From: Pseudarthrobacter chlorophenolicus A6
GTDB lineage: Bacteria > Actinomycetota > Actinomycetes > Actinomycetales > Micrococcaceae
Direction of reading: 5' to 3'
DNA length: 64,000 bases
NCBI RefSeq assembly: GCF_000022025.1
Contig: NC_011886.1
Location: 3,761,209 to 3,825,208, forward strand
Below are positions 41,720 to 53,203 of the stretch, one piece after another. Each line of letters opens with the position of its first letter. Position 1 is the first letter of the stretch. Below the pieces are notes generated by a model. That model saw nothing but the letters and a program-made list of their open reading frames with translations, made no database searches and was not told where the DNA came from. The position numbers and the translations under genes were made by a program.

Positions 41720-42748
41720 TCAGCCGGCCATCTCGAGGCCGCCGGAATGGACGACGGCGCCGCTCGCCGTCGTATCCCGGTTCAGCAGCCAGCCCACGCG
41801 TTTGACGGTGCTGAGCATGACCACGCTTTCCACCAGATCGATGCCGGGAACCTTCTGCTGCAGAGTCAGTTCCGCTGTCATCACATCGGCCAGGGAATGC
41901 AGCCACATGATGATCACGAAGTTGGTAGGCCCGGTGGTGGACGCACTGAGCCGGACATTGCTGATGGTGCGGATCGCTGCCGCTGCTTCCTCGTGCCGGC
42001 CTGCCGGCACATTGGCAAACCACTGGCAGGTCACGGGGTAGGAGGACAGCCCCTGGGCCACCTCGCAGCGGAACAGCAGTATGCCGCTGCCCAGCACCCG
42101 GTTGAGCTGGCGCTGCACCGTGGCAGGCTGGCGGCCTAGGGCACGGGCAATCTCCGCCGCGGTGGCCCTGCCGTCCCGCGCCAGGTAGGGCAGCAGGTCC
42201 AGGTGGCTGGTGGGAAGCGGCGCGGCGGCCGGACTGCCGTCAGCCACTCCATGGTTCCCCAGCGTCCGCAGCGTGGCCAACTGGGATTTGTCCAGAATGT
42301 TGAGCCGCCAGGCGTCGCCACTGCTGTGCAGCCGCGTGCACAGCGCGGTCTGGTACTTGGTCAGCCCGTCTATGCCCTTGAGCCGGGCCACCACTTTCTC
42401 GCTGAACTCTTCCAGCGTATTGGTGATGACGGTCAGCATGAGGTCCCGGTGGCTCGCGGCCTCCTCGACGGTGACGATCTCCGGGATGGCAGTGATTTGC
42501 GCAGTTACGGCCTCCCGCTGGTTCATCTCGCAGTCCACGGCCACGAATGCGAGGAGCATCTGCTGCGGGTTGCCTGCCAGGTGCGCCGTCACCCATGCGC
42601 TGCCGCTGGCCTTCAGGCGCTCCCAGCGCGCCGCAAGCGTGGTGGCGTGAACGTTGAGAACCTTGGCTGCGTCGGCCCACCCAATCCTTGGGGATGTCTG
42701 CAGGACCTGGATCAGGGCCAGGTCGTCCTCGCTCAGCTCCACGGACAA
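41720..42748 (-). CDS. Lrp/AsnC family transcriptional regulator with two HTH units
   Basis: The product is about 342 aa. TTG at 42748 is chosen: AGGAGG lies six bases upstream, and SVELSEDDLALIQVLQ is a typical AsnC-type start. Two tandem Lrp modules are present. The first HTH is near residues 5-55 (SPRIGWADAAKVLNVHATTLAARWERL). The second lies near 180-235 (LLPYLARDGRATAAEIARALGRQPATVQRQL). Each is followed by a ligand-binding ferredoxin-like half. It is divergent from the amidohydrolase-MHS operon and is its probable regulator, likely sensing an amino acid or acyl-amino acid. Confidence 0.85.
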   Translation of the reverse strand: MSVELSEDDLALIQVLQTSPRIGWADAAKVLNVHATTLAARWERLKASGSAWVTAHLAGNPQQMLLAFVAVDCEMNQREAVTAQITAIPEIVTVEEAASHRDLMLTVITNTLEEFSEKVVARLKGIDGLTKYQTALCTRLHSSGDAWRLNILDKSQLATLRTLGNHGVADGSPAAAPLPTSHLDLLPYLARDGRATAAEIARALGRQPATVQRQLNRVLGSGILLFRCEVAQGLSSYPVTCQWFANVPAGRHEEAAAAIRTISNVRLSASTTGPTNFVIIMWLHSLADVMTAELTLQQKVPGIDLVESVVMLSTVKRVGWLLNRDTTASGAVVHSGGLEMAG

Positions 42749-42877
42749 TGTCCACCTCCTGCATGAATCCTGCTCATCAACCGCCATTGACGCATATTTC
42801 CTGCGCTTCCCGGCAATGTGAACTGCGCCACTCCAGAATAGTCCACGAGCAAGACCGACCGACGCCGAGGAGCTGGA

Positions 42878-44110
42878 ATGACGATTACCACCGATGCCAA
42901 GGACCTGCAGGAAGACCTGGTCCGACTGCGCCATGACCTCCACCGGCAACCGGAAATCGGGCTCCACCTGCCCCGCACCCAAGAGAGGGTCCTCGAGGCA
43001 CTGGAGGGGCTCCCCTTCGAGATCACCCTGGGCACGGACACGACGTCGGTCACAGCGGTATTGCGCGGGGGCACCGGTCCGGAAGAAGGCCAGGAAGCCG
43101 CCGGACGGCCCGCAGTCCTCCTCCGTGCGGACATGGACGGCCTTCCCGTCCAGGAGAAGACCGGGGTGGACTTCACCTCCCGGGCCGACGGCGCCATGCA
43201 CGCCTGCGGCCACGACCTGCACACGTCCATGCTGGCCGGAGCCGCCACCCTCCTTGCCGAAAAGCGGCACCAGCTGGCCGGCGACGTCGTCCTCATGTTC
43301 CAGCCCGGGGAGGAAGGCTTCGATGGCGCAAGCTACATGCTCCGCGAAGGTGTGCTGGAAGCGGCCGGATCCCGCGTCCAGGCTGCCTACGGCATGCACG
43401 TATTCTCCTCACTGGAGCCGCACGGCACGTTCTGCACCAAGCCGGGCGTCATGCTCAGCGCCTCGGACGGGCTGGAGGTCACGGTGCTGGGCGCCGGCGG
43501 CCACGGCTCGGCACCGCACTCGGCCAAGGACCCCGTGACGGTCGCAGCAGAGATGGTCACCGCACTGCAGGTCATGGTCACCCGGCAGTTCAACATGTTC
43601 GACCCCGTGGTGCTGTCCGTGGGCGTGCTGCATGCCGGCACCAAGCGGAACGTCATCCCGGAGTCGGCCCGCATCGAGGCCACCATCCGGACGTTCTCCG
43701 AAGCATCCCGCCTAAAGATGATGGAGGCGATCCCGCGGCTGCTCAAGGGAATCGCCGCCGCACACGGGGTGGACGTCGCCGTCGACTACCTGCAGGAATA
43801 CCCGCTCACCATCACCAACGAGGACGAGACCCACACGGCCGAAAAGGTCATCGGCAACCTTTTCGGCGAGCGCCGCCTATCCCGCTGGGCCACTCCGCTC
43901 AGCGGCTCGGAGGACTTCTCCCGGGTGCTAGCCGAGGTGCCCGGTACGTTCATCGGCCTCAGCGCCGTCGCCCCGGGCGCCGACCACGCCACCTCACCGT
44001 TCAACCACTCCCCCTACGCAACGTTCGACGACGGCGTGCTGGCTGATGGAGCCGCGCTCTACGCCCAGCTCGCCATCTCGCGGCTGGAAACCTTGGCAGC
44101 AGCGTCCTAG
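42878..44110 (+). CDS. M20 family amidohydrolase (hippurate / IAA-amino-acid hydrolase type)
   Basis: The 410-aa product starts at ATG. Metal-site motifs of the AbgB/HipO/ILR1 group are present: LLRADMDGLPVQE, HACGHDLHTSMLAGAA, QPGEEGFDGA and LSGSEDFS near the end. It hydrolyses the amide bond of an N-acyl amino acid. It is the first gene of an operon with an MHS transporter 73 nt downstream and lies 129 nt from the divergent Lrp-type gene. The set probably takes up and uses an acylated amino acid; the substrate is unknown. Confidence 0.9.
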   Translation: MTITTDAKDLQEDLVRLRHDLHRQPEIGLHLPRTQERVLEALEGLPFEITLGTDTTSVTAVLRGGTGPEEGQEAAGRPAVLLRADMDGLPVQEKTGVDFTSRADGAMHACGHDLHTSMLAGAATLLAEKRHQLAGDVVLMFQPGEEGFDGASYMLREGVLEAAGSRVQAAYGMHVFSSLEPHGTFCTKPGVMLSASDGLEVTVLGAGGHGSAPHSAKDPVTVAAEMVTALQVMVTRQFNMFDPVVLSVGVLHAGTKRNVIPESARIEATIRTFSEASRLKMMEAIPRLLKGIAAAHGVDVAVDYLQEYPLTITNEDETHTAEKVIGNLFGERRLSRWATPLSGSEDFSRVLAEVPGTFIGLSAVAPGADHATSPFNHSPYATFDDGVLADGAALYAQLAISRLETLAAAS

Positions 44111-44183
44111 CAGGCAAGAGCCACAGCCGGCAGCAGCGCCGCTGCCCCGCACCACCATCCGAACCGACCACCAGGAAGACACC

Positions 44184-45473
44184 ATGTCCATCGCAGTAAC
44201 CAAGCAGCAGACTGGACGCATGTCCACCGCCAAGACCATCGTCGGCACCGGCATCGGCAATGCCGTCGAGTGGTACGACTGGGCCATTTACGCCACCTTC
44301 ACCCCGTTCATCGCCAGCCAGCTGTTCAGCAAGCAGGACCCGGCTTCGGCCGTGCTGTCCACCCTGGCGATCTTCGCCGTCGGCTTCGTGGCCCGCCCGT
44401 TCGGCGGCTTCCTCTTCGGCTGGATCGGCGACAGGGTGGGCCGCAAAGCGTCCATGACCCTCGCCGTCGGCCTCGCCTCGCTGGGCAGCCTGATGATCGG
44501 CATTGCGCCGACGTTCGCCGCCGTCGGCGCCTGGGCGTCCCTGATACTGCTGGTGGCCCGGCTGGTCCAGGGCCTGGCGCACGGCGGCGAGCTCCCTTCG
44601 TCGCAGACGTACCTGTCCGAGATGGCACCCAAGGAGCACCGCGGTTTCTGGGCCACGCTCATTTACACCTCGGGTACGGTGGGCATCCTGTTCGGCACCC
44701 TGCTGGGCGCGGTCCTGAACATGGCGCTTACAGCGGAGGCCATGAACGCCTGGGGCTGGCGGATCCCGTTCCTGCTGGGCGCCGCGATGGGCCTGTACGC
44801 GCTGATCATGCGGTCACGGCTGCACGAAACTGAGGCGTTCGAGGGCGAGTCCAAAACCGCGAAGAAGGCACCGATCTGGCCGCAGATTGTCCGGTACCGC
44901 AAGCAGGCCCTGCAGGTGATCGGGCTGACCGTCGGGCTGACGGTGATCTACTACATCTGGGGCGTCGTGGCACCGAGCTACGCCACCACCGCGCTGAAGA
45001 TCGACCGCGGCGAAGCCCTGTGGGCCGGCGTCATTGCCAACATCGTGTTCATCGCATCCCTTCCGGTCTGGGGCAAGCTCTCGGACCGCATCGGCCGCAA
45101 GAAGGTGCTGTGGGCCGGCGCCATCGGCTCCGCGGTGTTCCACTTCCCGATGACCTGGCTGCTGAAGGATTCCGCGTGGCAGCTGGCGGTGTCCATGTCC
45201 GTCATGCTGATCTTCATCGCCGCCAGCGCCGCCATCGTTCCCGCCGTGTACGCCGAGCTGTTCCCGACGTCCATCCGCACCGTTGGCGTGGGCGTCCCGT
45301 ACTCCATCTGCGTGGCAGCGTTTGGCGGCACTGCACCCTACCTGCAGCAGTGGCTGGGCACCTCGCTCGGGGCGCCGCAGGTGTTCAACGCGTACGCTGT
45401 GGTGCTGCTGGTCATCAGCGCCGCTTTCGTCTTCAGCATCCCGGAGACGAAGGGCAAGGACCTCACGCACTAG
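44184..45473 (+). CDS. MHS family (metabolite:H+ symporter) MFS transporter
   Basis: The product is 429 aa from the ATG at 44184, with AGGAAGA upstream. Helix one reads GIGNAVEWYDWAIYATFTPFIA and the loop GFLFGWIGDRVGRKASM, both MHS hallmarks. Twelve helices are expected. It is the second gene of the operon with the amidohydrolase, repeating the peptidase-plus-MHS logic of 23590-26351, though with opposite gene order in the transcript relative to length and with a different regulator type. It is followed by a strong terminator. Confidence 0.9.
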   Translation: MSIAVTKQQTGRMSTAKTIVGTGIGNAVEWYDWAIYATFTPFIASQLFSKQDPASAVLSTLAIFAVGFVARPFGGFLFGWIGDRVGRKASMTLAVGLASLGSLMIGIAPTFAAVGAWASLILLVARLVQGLAHGGELPSSQTYLSEMAPKEHRGFWATLIYTSGTVGILFGTLLGAVLNMALTAEAMNAWGWRIPFLLGAAMGLYALIMRSRLHETEAFEGESKTAKKAPIWPQIVRYRKQALQVIGLTVGLTVIYYIWGVVAPSYATTALKIDRGEALWAGVIANIVFIASLPVWGKLSDRIGRKKVLWAGAIGSAVFHFPMTWLLKDSAWQLAVSMSVMLIFIAASAAIVPAVYAELFPTSIRTVGVGVPYSICVAAFGGTAPYLQQWLGTSLGAPQVFNAYAVVLLVISAAFVFSIPETKGKDLTH

Positions 45474-45530
45474 CCAGCGCCGGCATTCCGGTCCGCACAG
45501 ATCCGCGGACGACGGCGGAACGGACGACGA

Positions 45531-45562
45531 CGGGCTCCGCACCTGATCTGGTGCGGAGCCCG
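45531..45562 (+). terminator. Hairpin terminator after the MHS transporter gene
   Basis: A perfect 13-bp stem CGGGCTCCGCACC / GGTGCGGAGCCCG has a TGATCT loop. It is extended outside by ACGACGA/CCGTCGT pairing and followed by TTGTTCTG. Confidence 0.8.
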
Positions 45563-45607
45563 CCGTCGTTGTTCTGATGTCTTTCGCACCTCAGGGGTGC
45601 GCCGCGG

Positions 45608-46663
45608 CTAGGAGGCCGGTCCGCCGTCGTTCTTCACCGGCGGCTGGGCTGCAGCGGCGTGGTTGCTGTCCGTCGCGGCACCATCTGCGTGTCCGCCGTG
45701 ACCGTGGCCGTCCTTGACCTTGGCCTTGTTGGCCGGCAGCGCCTTCAGCAGCGGCGTGACAACCAGCATCACGATGGTGCCCCAGATGAAGCCGATGACG
45801 GCGGAGCACAGCGTGTTCACCAGCCAGGCCAGGAATCCGCCTACTGCGGCGATCCCGGCGAACGGGTGCTCCAAGGCATGGACGAGGTCGTACAGGGTGT
45901 GCCAACCGAGATCGTGCGTTCCCTGCAGCATGATGTGGCCGCCCACCCAGAGCATGGCGATGGTGCCGATAAACGTGATGGCGCCGAGCACCTTCGGCAT
46001 CCCCCGGACCAGGAGCTCGCCAAAGCGCTGGGAGCCGGCGGAGTCCTTCGCGGCAAGGTGCATGCCGACATCGTCCATCTTGACGATGAGCGCCACGGCG
46101 CCGTACACCGCGACGGTGATCACAACCGCCACCACCACCAGGATGAGCGCCCGCACCCACAGCGAGGCGTCGGGGACCTCGTTCATGGCGATCACCATGA
46201 TTTCGCAGGACAGGATGAAGTCGGTGGTGATGGCACCCTTGACCACCTTGGACTCCGCGTCGGGACCCCGGTCGACGGCGGGCGAATCCTCGTCCGCGGA
46301 GTGGTGGCCGCGGAGCTTGTGCCACACCTTTTCCGCGCCCTCGTAGCAGAGGTAGGTGCCGCCGAGCATCAGGATGAACGGGATGATCCAGGGGATGAAG
46401 GCGCTGATCAGGAGCAGCGCGGGCAGGATGATCAGGAGCTTGTTCCGCAGCGACCCCCAGAAGATCTTCTTGATCATCGGCAGTTCGCGGGACGGGTCCG
46501 CCCCGGAGACGTACTGGGGGGTTACGGCGGCGTCGTCAATGACCACGCCTGCCGCCTTGGCACCGGCCTTGGCTGCCCCGGCAGCGACGTCGTCCACCGA
46601 GGCCGCTGCAATACGCGCCAGGGCTGCGATGTCGTCGAGCAGGGCGACGAGGCCGCCGCTCAC
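45608..46663 (-). CDS. DUF808 family membrane protein (YedI-like)
   Basis: The product is about 351 aa from GTG 46663 (MSGGLVALLDDIAAL), the conserved start of DUF808, with GGGG seven bases upstream. Typical blocks are ASVDDVAAGAAKAGAKAAGV, VIDDAAVTPQYVSG, PMIKKIFWGSLRNKLLIILP and TDFILSCEIMVIAMNEV, followed by several transmembrane helices. The role is unknown in all bacteria. The C-terminal tail is His/Asn-rich (GHGHGGHADG, SNHAAAAQ), which may bind metal. It is a monocistronic gene. Confidence 0.88.
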   Translation of the reverse strand: MSGGLVALLDDIAALARIAAASVDDVAAGAAKAGAKAAGVVIDDAAVTPQYVSGADPSRELPMIKKIFWGSLRNKLLIILPALLLISAFIPWIIPFILMLGGTYLCYEGAEKVWHKLRGHHSADEDSPAVDRGPDAESKVVKGAITTDFILSCEIMVIAMNEVPDASLWVRALILVVVAVVITVAVYGAVALIVKMDDVGMHLAAKDSAGSQRFGELLVRGMPKVLGAITFIGTIAMLWVGGHIMLQGTHDLGWHTLYDLVHALEHPFAGIAAVGGFLAWLVNTLCSAVIGFIWGTIVMLVVTPLLKALPANKAKVKDGHGHGGHADGAATDSNHAAAAQPPVKNDGGPAS

Positions 46664-46802
46664 TGCTTCGCCCCGGATCGCGTGGAGGCAGGTGGCGTCA
46701 CTTGGGTGTCTCTGATGAGGCGCGTGATTGGCATGTTCGGAGTATATGTTGGCCGGCCGCCGGACACGCGGCCGCCCAGGCCCCTCACAGCTTCCCGCCC
46801 CC

Positions 46803-46869
46803 TTGACTCCACACCCCACCCTTACCTACACTTTTCATAAAGCAGAATCTAATTTCCACAAAGCGGAAT
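46803..46869 (+). promoter_or_regulatory. Promoter of the glyoxylate operon with two operator-like sites
   Basis: A -35 TTGACT (46803-46808) and -10 TACACT (46827-46832) are separated by 18 bp. Site 1 TTCATAAAGCAGAAT (46834-46848) covers the expected start of transcription. Site 2 TTCCACAAAGCGGAAT (46854-46869) lies 20-21 bp further on, centre to centre. The positions suggest repression. Similar paired sites precede dctA. Confidence 0.6.
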
Positions 46870-46946
46870 TACGGAGAAACCGGGAACGGTACCGTCACCG
46901 CATCAAGGGAAGATAGATCAAAGCCCCTCCCTCGGAAGGACCTACG

Positions 46947-47747
46947 ATGACGTACACAGTGAACTGCTCCATCCTCCTCACGGAACTGCCCCTGCTCGAG
47001 CGCCCCGCGGCAGCCAAGGCAGCGGGCTTCGACGCCGTCGAGTTCTGGTGGCCCTTCGAGACCTCCGTCCCCGCGGACAGCGAGATCGCCAAGTTCGAGA
47101 ACGCCATCACGGACGCGGGCGTGCAGCTCACCGGCCTGAACTTCAACGCCGGCAACATGCCCGGCGGCGATCGCGGCCTGGTCTCCTGGAATGGACGCTG
47201 CTCCGAGTTCAAGGACAACATCGACGTAGTGGCCGGCATCGGGGAGCGCCTCGGCTGCACGGCCTTCAACGCCCTCTACGGCAACCGTCAGGACGGGTTC
47301 ACCCCCGAAGAGCAGGACGAGCTGGCCGTCAAGAACCTGGCGGCAGCAGCTGAAGGCGTGGCCCGCATCGGCGGTACCGTCCTCCTCGAACCCGTCAGCG
47401 GCGCACCCAAGTACCCGCTCCTCACTGCCGACGACGCACTCAAGGTCATCGCCCGCGTCAAGGCGGAGGCCGGCGTCGGGAACATCAAGCTCCTCGCCGA
47501 TTTCTACCACCTGGCAGTCAACGGCGACGACGTCGAATCCGTCATCGAAAACCACGCCAAGGACTTCGGCCACATCCAGATCGCGGACAACCCCGGCCGC
47601 GGCGCACCCGGCACCGGCACACTCCCGCTCGGCGAATGGATCGCCCGCAGCCGCGAACTCGGCTACGACGGCTACATCGGCCTCGAATACAAGGAACCGC
47701 AGGAAACGGCCTTCAGCTGGGCCATCCGCGAACACGCCGCCAAGTAA
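46947..47747 (+). CDS. hyi: Hydroxypyruvate isomerase
   Basis: This 266-aa TIM-barrel protein of the xylose-isomerase-like family interconverts hydroxypyruvate and tartronate semialdehyde. The start is MTYTVNCSILLTELPLLERP, the standard Hyi N-terminus. Catalytic glutamates are in VLLEPVSG and IGLEYKE. GGAAGGAC precedes the ATG. It is the first gene of the operon with glxR, gcl, glycerate kinase and allB, which together carry glyoxylate (from allantoin or purines) to glycerate. Confidence 0.9.
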   Translation: MTYTVNCSILLTELPLLERPAAAKAAGFDAVEFWWPFETSVPADSEIAKFENAITDAGVQLTGLNFNAGNMPGGDRGLVSWNGRCSEFKDNIDVVAGIGERLGCTAFNALYGNRQDGFTPEEQDELAVKNLAAAAEGVARIGGTVLLEPVSGAPKYPLLTADDALKVIARVKAEAGVGNIKLLADFYHLAVNGDDVESVIENHAKDFGHIQIADNPGRGAPGTGTLPLGEWIARSRELGYDGYIGLEYKEPQETAFSWAIREHAAK

Positions 47748-47748
47748 G

Positions 47749-47795
47749 CGGTGATTGAGCCTGTCGAAATCCGGTTTCGACGAGCTCAACCACCG
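47749..47795. repeat. Palindromic element, GGTTGAGCNTGTCGAAA family
   Basis: Arms 47749-47769 and 47775-47795 match at 18 of 21 positions around a TCCGG loop. It lies one base after the hyi stop. It is the same family as the elements at 48724, 63274 and the half copy at 1575. Confidence 0.8.
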
Positions 47796-47830
47796 GCCTC
47801 ATTAACAGACTTTCCAGAAAGAGAACCATC

Positions 47831-48709
47831 ATGAGCAACGTTGCAGTCATCGGACTCGGAATCATGGGCCTGCCCATGGCCATCAACCTGGTCAAGGCCG
47901 GCCACACCGTCACCGGTTTCAACCGCAGCCAGGACAAGATCGACAAGCTGGTCTCCGAGGGCGGCCAGGGCGCCTCGAGCATCGCCGACGCCGTCAAGGA
48001 CGCCGACGTCGTCATCACCATGGTGCCGGACTCCCCCGACGTTGAGGGCGTCGTCAGCGGCAAGGACGGCGTCTTCGCCAACGCCAAGCAGGGCACCCTG
48101 TGGATCGACGCCTCCAGCATCCGCCCGGATGTCGCCAAGCGCCTCTCCGAAGAAGCCGTGGCAGCAGGCATCCGCCCGCTCGACGCCCCGGTCTCCGGCG
48201 GCGAACAGGGCGCCATCGACGCCGTGCTCTCCATCATGGTGGGCGGCGACAAGACAGACTTCGACGCCGCCCAGGACGTCCTGAACGCGGTCGGCAAGAC
48301 CATCGTCCACGTGGGCCCCTCCGGCTCCGGCCAGACCGTCAAGGCAGCCAACCAGCTGATCGTGGCCGTCAACATCGAGGTCCTCGGCGAAGCAATCGCC
48401 TTCCTGGAGGCCTACGGCGTGGACACCGACGCCGCCCTCAAGGTCCTCGGCGGCGGCCTGGCCGGCTCCAAGGTCCTGGACCAGAAGGGCCAGAAGATGC
48501 TGGACCGCAACTTCGACCCCGGCTTCCGCCTCACCCTCCACCACAAGGACCTGGGCATCGTCACCTCCGCCGCACGCGAAGCCAACGTCGCCGTCCCCCT
48601 CGGCGCCGTCGTCGCCCAGCTCGTCGCCGCCACCGTCAACCAGGGCGACGGCGCACTGGACCACTCCGGACTCTTCAAGCAGGTCCTCCAGCTCAGCGGC
48701 CGGAAGTAA
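47831..48709 (+). CDS. glxR: 2-hydroxy-3-oxopropionate (tartronate semialdehyde) reductase
   Basis: This 292-aa beta-hydroxyacid dehydrogenase reduces tartronate semialdehyde to glycerate. The NAD(P) loop is GLGIMGLPMAINLVKAGH, the substrate motif DAPVSGGEQGAIDA, the catalytic lysine is in VKAANQLIVAVN, and KDLGIVTSAA lies in the C-terminal domain. AGAAAGAGAACC precedes the ATG. It receives its substrate from Gcl and Hyi in the same operon. Palindromic elements flank the gene on both sides. Confidence 0.92.
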   Translation: MSNVAVIGLGIMGLPMAINLVKAGHTVTGFNRSQDKIDKLVSEGGQGASSIADAVKDADVVITMVPDSPDVEGVVSGKDGVFANAKQGTLWIDASSIRPDVAKRLSEEAVAAGIRPLDAPVSGGEQGAIDAVLSIMVGGDKTDFDAAQDVLNAVGKTIVHVGPSGSGQTVKAANQLIVAVNIEVLGEAIAFLEAYGVDTDAALKVLGGGLAGSKVLDQKGQKMLDRNFDPGFRLTLHHKDLGIVTSAAREANVAVPLGAVVAQLVAATVNQGDGALDHSGLFKQVLQLSGRK

Positions 48710-48723
48710 GCAAGACCGCTAGC

Positions 48724-48772
48724 CGATGGTTGAGCGTGTCGAAATCCAGGTTTTGACACGCCACAACCACCG
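48724..48772. repeat. Palindromic element, GGTTGAGCNTGTCGAAA family
   Basis: Left arm 48724-48744 (CGATGGTTGAGCGTGTCGAAA) pairs with 48751-48772, with one bulge. It lies 14 nt after the glxR stop. Confidence 0.75.
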
Positions 48773-48867
48773 GATCCTCATCGCAACAGGCTTTCAGGCC
48801 CCACAACCGCCGGGCCTTCCTTCAGTACACCCAAAAACAGACTTTTCAAGCTTTCAAGGAGCACCCC

Positions 48868-50658
<1,791 letters not shown>

Positions 50659-50661
50659 ACC

Positions 50662-51858
50662 ATGCGCATCGTGATTGCCCCGGACAAGTTCAAGGGATCC
50701 CTGTCCGCCCCGGAGGTGTGCAGCTTCCTCGCAAAGGGCCTGCAACGCGGGACTGGCGGCAACCTTGACATCGTCCAGATTCCGGTGGCCGACGGCGGCG
50801 AGGGCACCCTCGACGCCGCCGTCGGCTCCGGCTTCACCCGGCGGACGGCCACGGTGGCCGGACCCACCGGCCAGCCGGTGGAAGCCGAGTTCGCCGTCCG
50901 GGGCCACGAAGCCGTCATCGAAATGGCCACAGCCTCCGGGCTGGCGCTGGTTCCCCGGGTACAGGACGGCGGCCGCCCCGCCTCGGCGGATGCCACCACG
51001 GCCACCAGCCTGGGCACGGGGCAGATCATCCGTGCCGCGCTGGACGCGGGTTGCCGCCGCATCGTGCTGGGCGTTGGGGGCAGCGCGAATACCGACGGCG
51101 GCGCGGGGCTTTTGCAGGGCCTTGGTGCCCGGCTCCTGGACAGCCGCAACAACGAACTTCCCCCGGGCGGTGCTGCGCTGGCCAACCTGCACAGCATCGA
51201 CTTCACCCACTTTGAACCCCGCCTGGTGGACACCCGCTTCGTGCTGGCATCCGACGTCGACAACCCCCTGCTCGGCGCCCAGGGCGCCGCGGTGGTTTTC
51301 GGCCCGCAAAAGGGTGCCACACCACAAGACGTCGGCATGCTCGACGCCGCCCTGGCCAGGTTTGTCGAAGTCCTGGCCAGGGAAATCGGATTCCGCGCCG
51401 TCAAGGCCGCCGAGGCTCCCGGGGCCGGGGCAGCCGGCGGCGTGGGCTACGCCGCCATCGCAGCCCTGGCCGCAACGCGGCGGCCGGGAATCGACGTCGT
51501 CCTCGAATTCACTGAACTGGCCGAAAGGCTGGCCGGCGCCGACCTGGTGATCACCGGCGAAGGCAGCCTGGACGAACAAAGCCTGCTCGGCAAGACCCCC
51601 ATGGGTGTTGCTAGGGCCGCAGCAGCGCAGGGCATTCCCGTCATCGCGGTGTGCGGGCGGACCACCCTGGAGCACAGCCAGGCCGCCGCCGCAGGATTCG
51701 AAGGCGTTTACGCTTTGACCGAGCTCGAAACCGATGTAAACAGGTGCATATCAGAGGCTGGCGAGCTTCTGGAGCAGCTGGGCACCCAGATCAGCAAGCG
51801 GCTGGCGGCCGGACGGCCTGCCGGCGCTGCAAGTACCAAGGAGGACCTCCGTGTCTGA
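50662..51858 (+). CDS. glxK: Glycerate 2-kinase (GarK/GlxK family)
   Basis: The 398-aa product has the family start [19 protein letters not shown] and blocks [52 protein letters not shown] (here [18 protein letters not shown]) and a C-terminal Ala-rich helix. It phosphorylates glycerate from GlxR to phosphoglycerate, feeding glycolysis. It begins 4 nt after gcl and overlaps the allB start by eight bases, so it is translationally coupled. Confidence 0.93.
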   Translation: MRIVIAPDKFKGSLSAPEVCSFLAKGLQRGTGGNLDIVQIPVADGGEGTLDAAVGSGFTRRTATVAGPTGQPVEAEFAVRGHEAVIEMATASGLALVPRVQDGGRPASADATTATSLGTGQIIRAALDAGCRRIVLGVGGSANTDGGAGLLQGLGARLLDSRNNELPPGGAALANLHSIDFTHFEPRLVDTRFVLASDVDNPLLGAQGAAVVFGPQKGATPQDVGMLDAALARFVEVLAREIGFRAVKAAEAPGAGAAGGVGYAAIAALAATRRPGIDVVLEFTELAERLAGADLVITGEGSLDEQSLLGKTPMGVARAAAAQGIPVIAVCGRTTLEHSQAAAAGFEGVYALTELETDVNRCISEAGELLEQLGTQISKRLAAGRPAGAASTKEDLRV

Positions 51859-53194
51859 AGAACGTTTTGACCTGGTCATCCGGGGCCAGCGCATCCTCAC
51901 CACCGCCGGTATTGCCCCACGCGAAGTGGGCGTCCGCGGCGGCAAGATCGTCGCCATCGAGCCGCTCGGCAACGGCCTGGCCGGTACCGAGATCGTCGAA
52001 CTGGCCGACGACGAAACCCTGCTCCCGGGTCTGGTGGACACCCACGTCCACGTCAACGAGCCCGGCCGCACCGAGTGGGAAGGCTTCGCCTCCGCCACCC
52101 GCGCGGCAGCAGCCGGCGGCGTCACCACCATCATCGACATGCCGCTGAACTCCGTTCCGCCCACCACCACCGTGGCCAACCTCAAGCTCAAGCGCGAGGT
52201 GGCCGAGGACCAGGCGTTCATCGACGTCGGGTTCTGGGGCGGCGCCATCCCCGGCAACAAGGCGGACCTGCGCCCGCTGCACGACGACGGCGTGTTCGGC
52301 TTCAAGTGCTTCCTGCTGCACTCCGGCGTGGACGAGTTCCCACACCTGGACGCGGACGAGATGGAAGAGGACATGGCCGAGCTGAAGTCCTTCGACTCGC
52401 TCATGATCGTCCACGCCGAGGACTCGCACGCGATCGACCGCGCACCGCACCCGGGCGGCGACCACTACGAAACCTTCCTGGCCTCCCGCCCCCGCGGTGC
52501 CGAGAACAAGGCCATCGCCGAGGTCATCGAACGGGCCCGCTGGACCGGTGCCCGCGCGCACATCCTGCACCTCTCGTCGTCGGACGCGCTGCCCATGATC
52601 GCCTCGGCAAAGCGCGACGGCGTCAAGCTCACCGTGGAGACGTGTCCGCACTACCTGACGCTGATGGCCGAGGAAATCCCGGACGGCGCAACCGCGTACA
52701 AGTGCTGCCCGCCCATCCGCGAGGCCTCCAACCGGGAACTGCTGTGGCAGGGCCTGCAGGACGGCACCATCGACTGCATCGTCTCGGACCACTCCCCCTC
52801 CACCCTGGACCTCAAGGATCTGGAAAACGGCGACTTTGCCGTGGCCTGGGGCGGCGTCTCGTCACTGCAGCTGGGCCTGTCCCTGATCTGGAGCGAAGCC
52901 CGGCACCGCGGCATCCCGCTGGAACAGGTGGTGTCCTGGATGGCGGAGAAGCCCGCCAACCTGGCCCGCCTCACCAACAAGGGACAGCTGGCGCTGGGCT
53001 ACGACGCCGACTTCGCGGTCTTCGCCCCTGACGAGGCCTTCGTGGTGGACGTGTCCAAGCTCAAGCACAAGAACCCCATCACGCCTTATGACGGCAAGAC
53101 CCTCGCCGGCGTGGTCCGCAAGACCTTCCTGCGCGGCGCCGTGGTGGACGGCCAGACCCCCACGGGCAAGCTGATCCGCCGCGGCGGCGTCTAG
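51851..53194 (+). CDS. allB: Allantoinase
   Basis: The 447-aa cyclic amidohydrolase starts at GTG with AAGGAGGACC upstream. The metal ligands are in [10 protein letters not shown] (H65, H67), the probable carboxylated lysine in [11 protein letters not shown], histidines in [10 protein letters not shown] and [11 protein letters not shown], and the aspartate in VSDHSPST. It opens the ring of allantoin to allantoate, the first step toward glyoxylate. Its place at the end of the hyi-glxR-gcl-glxK operon ties the operon to purine and ureide use. Other ureide genes are not in this window. Confidence 0.9.
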   Translation: MSEERFDLVIRGQRILTTAGIAPREVGVRGGKIVAIEPLGNGLAGTEIVELADDETLLPGLVDTHVHVNEPGRTEWEGFASATRAAAAGGVTTIIDMPLNSVPPTTTVANLKLKREVAEDQAFIDVGFWGGAIPGNKADLRPLHDDGVFGFKCFLLHSGVDEFPHLDADEMEEDMAELKSFDSLMIVHAEDSHAIDRAPHPGGDHYETFLASRPRGAENKAIAEVIERARWTGARAHILHLSSSDALPMIASAKRDGVKLTVETCPHYLTLMAEEIPDGATAYKCCPPIREASNRELLWQGLQDGTIDCIVSDHSPSTLDLKDLENGDFAVAWGGVSSLQLGLSLIWSEARHRGIPLEQVVSWMAEKPANLARLTNKGQLALGYDADFAVFAPDEAFVVDVSKLKHKNPITPYDGKTLAGVVRKTFLRGAVVDGQTPTGKLIRRGGV

Positions 53195-53203
53195 GGACGC
53201 GCC

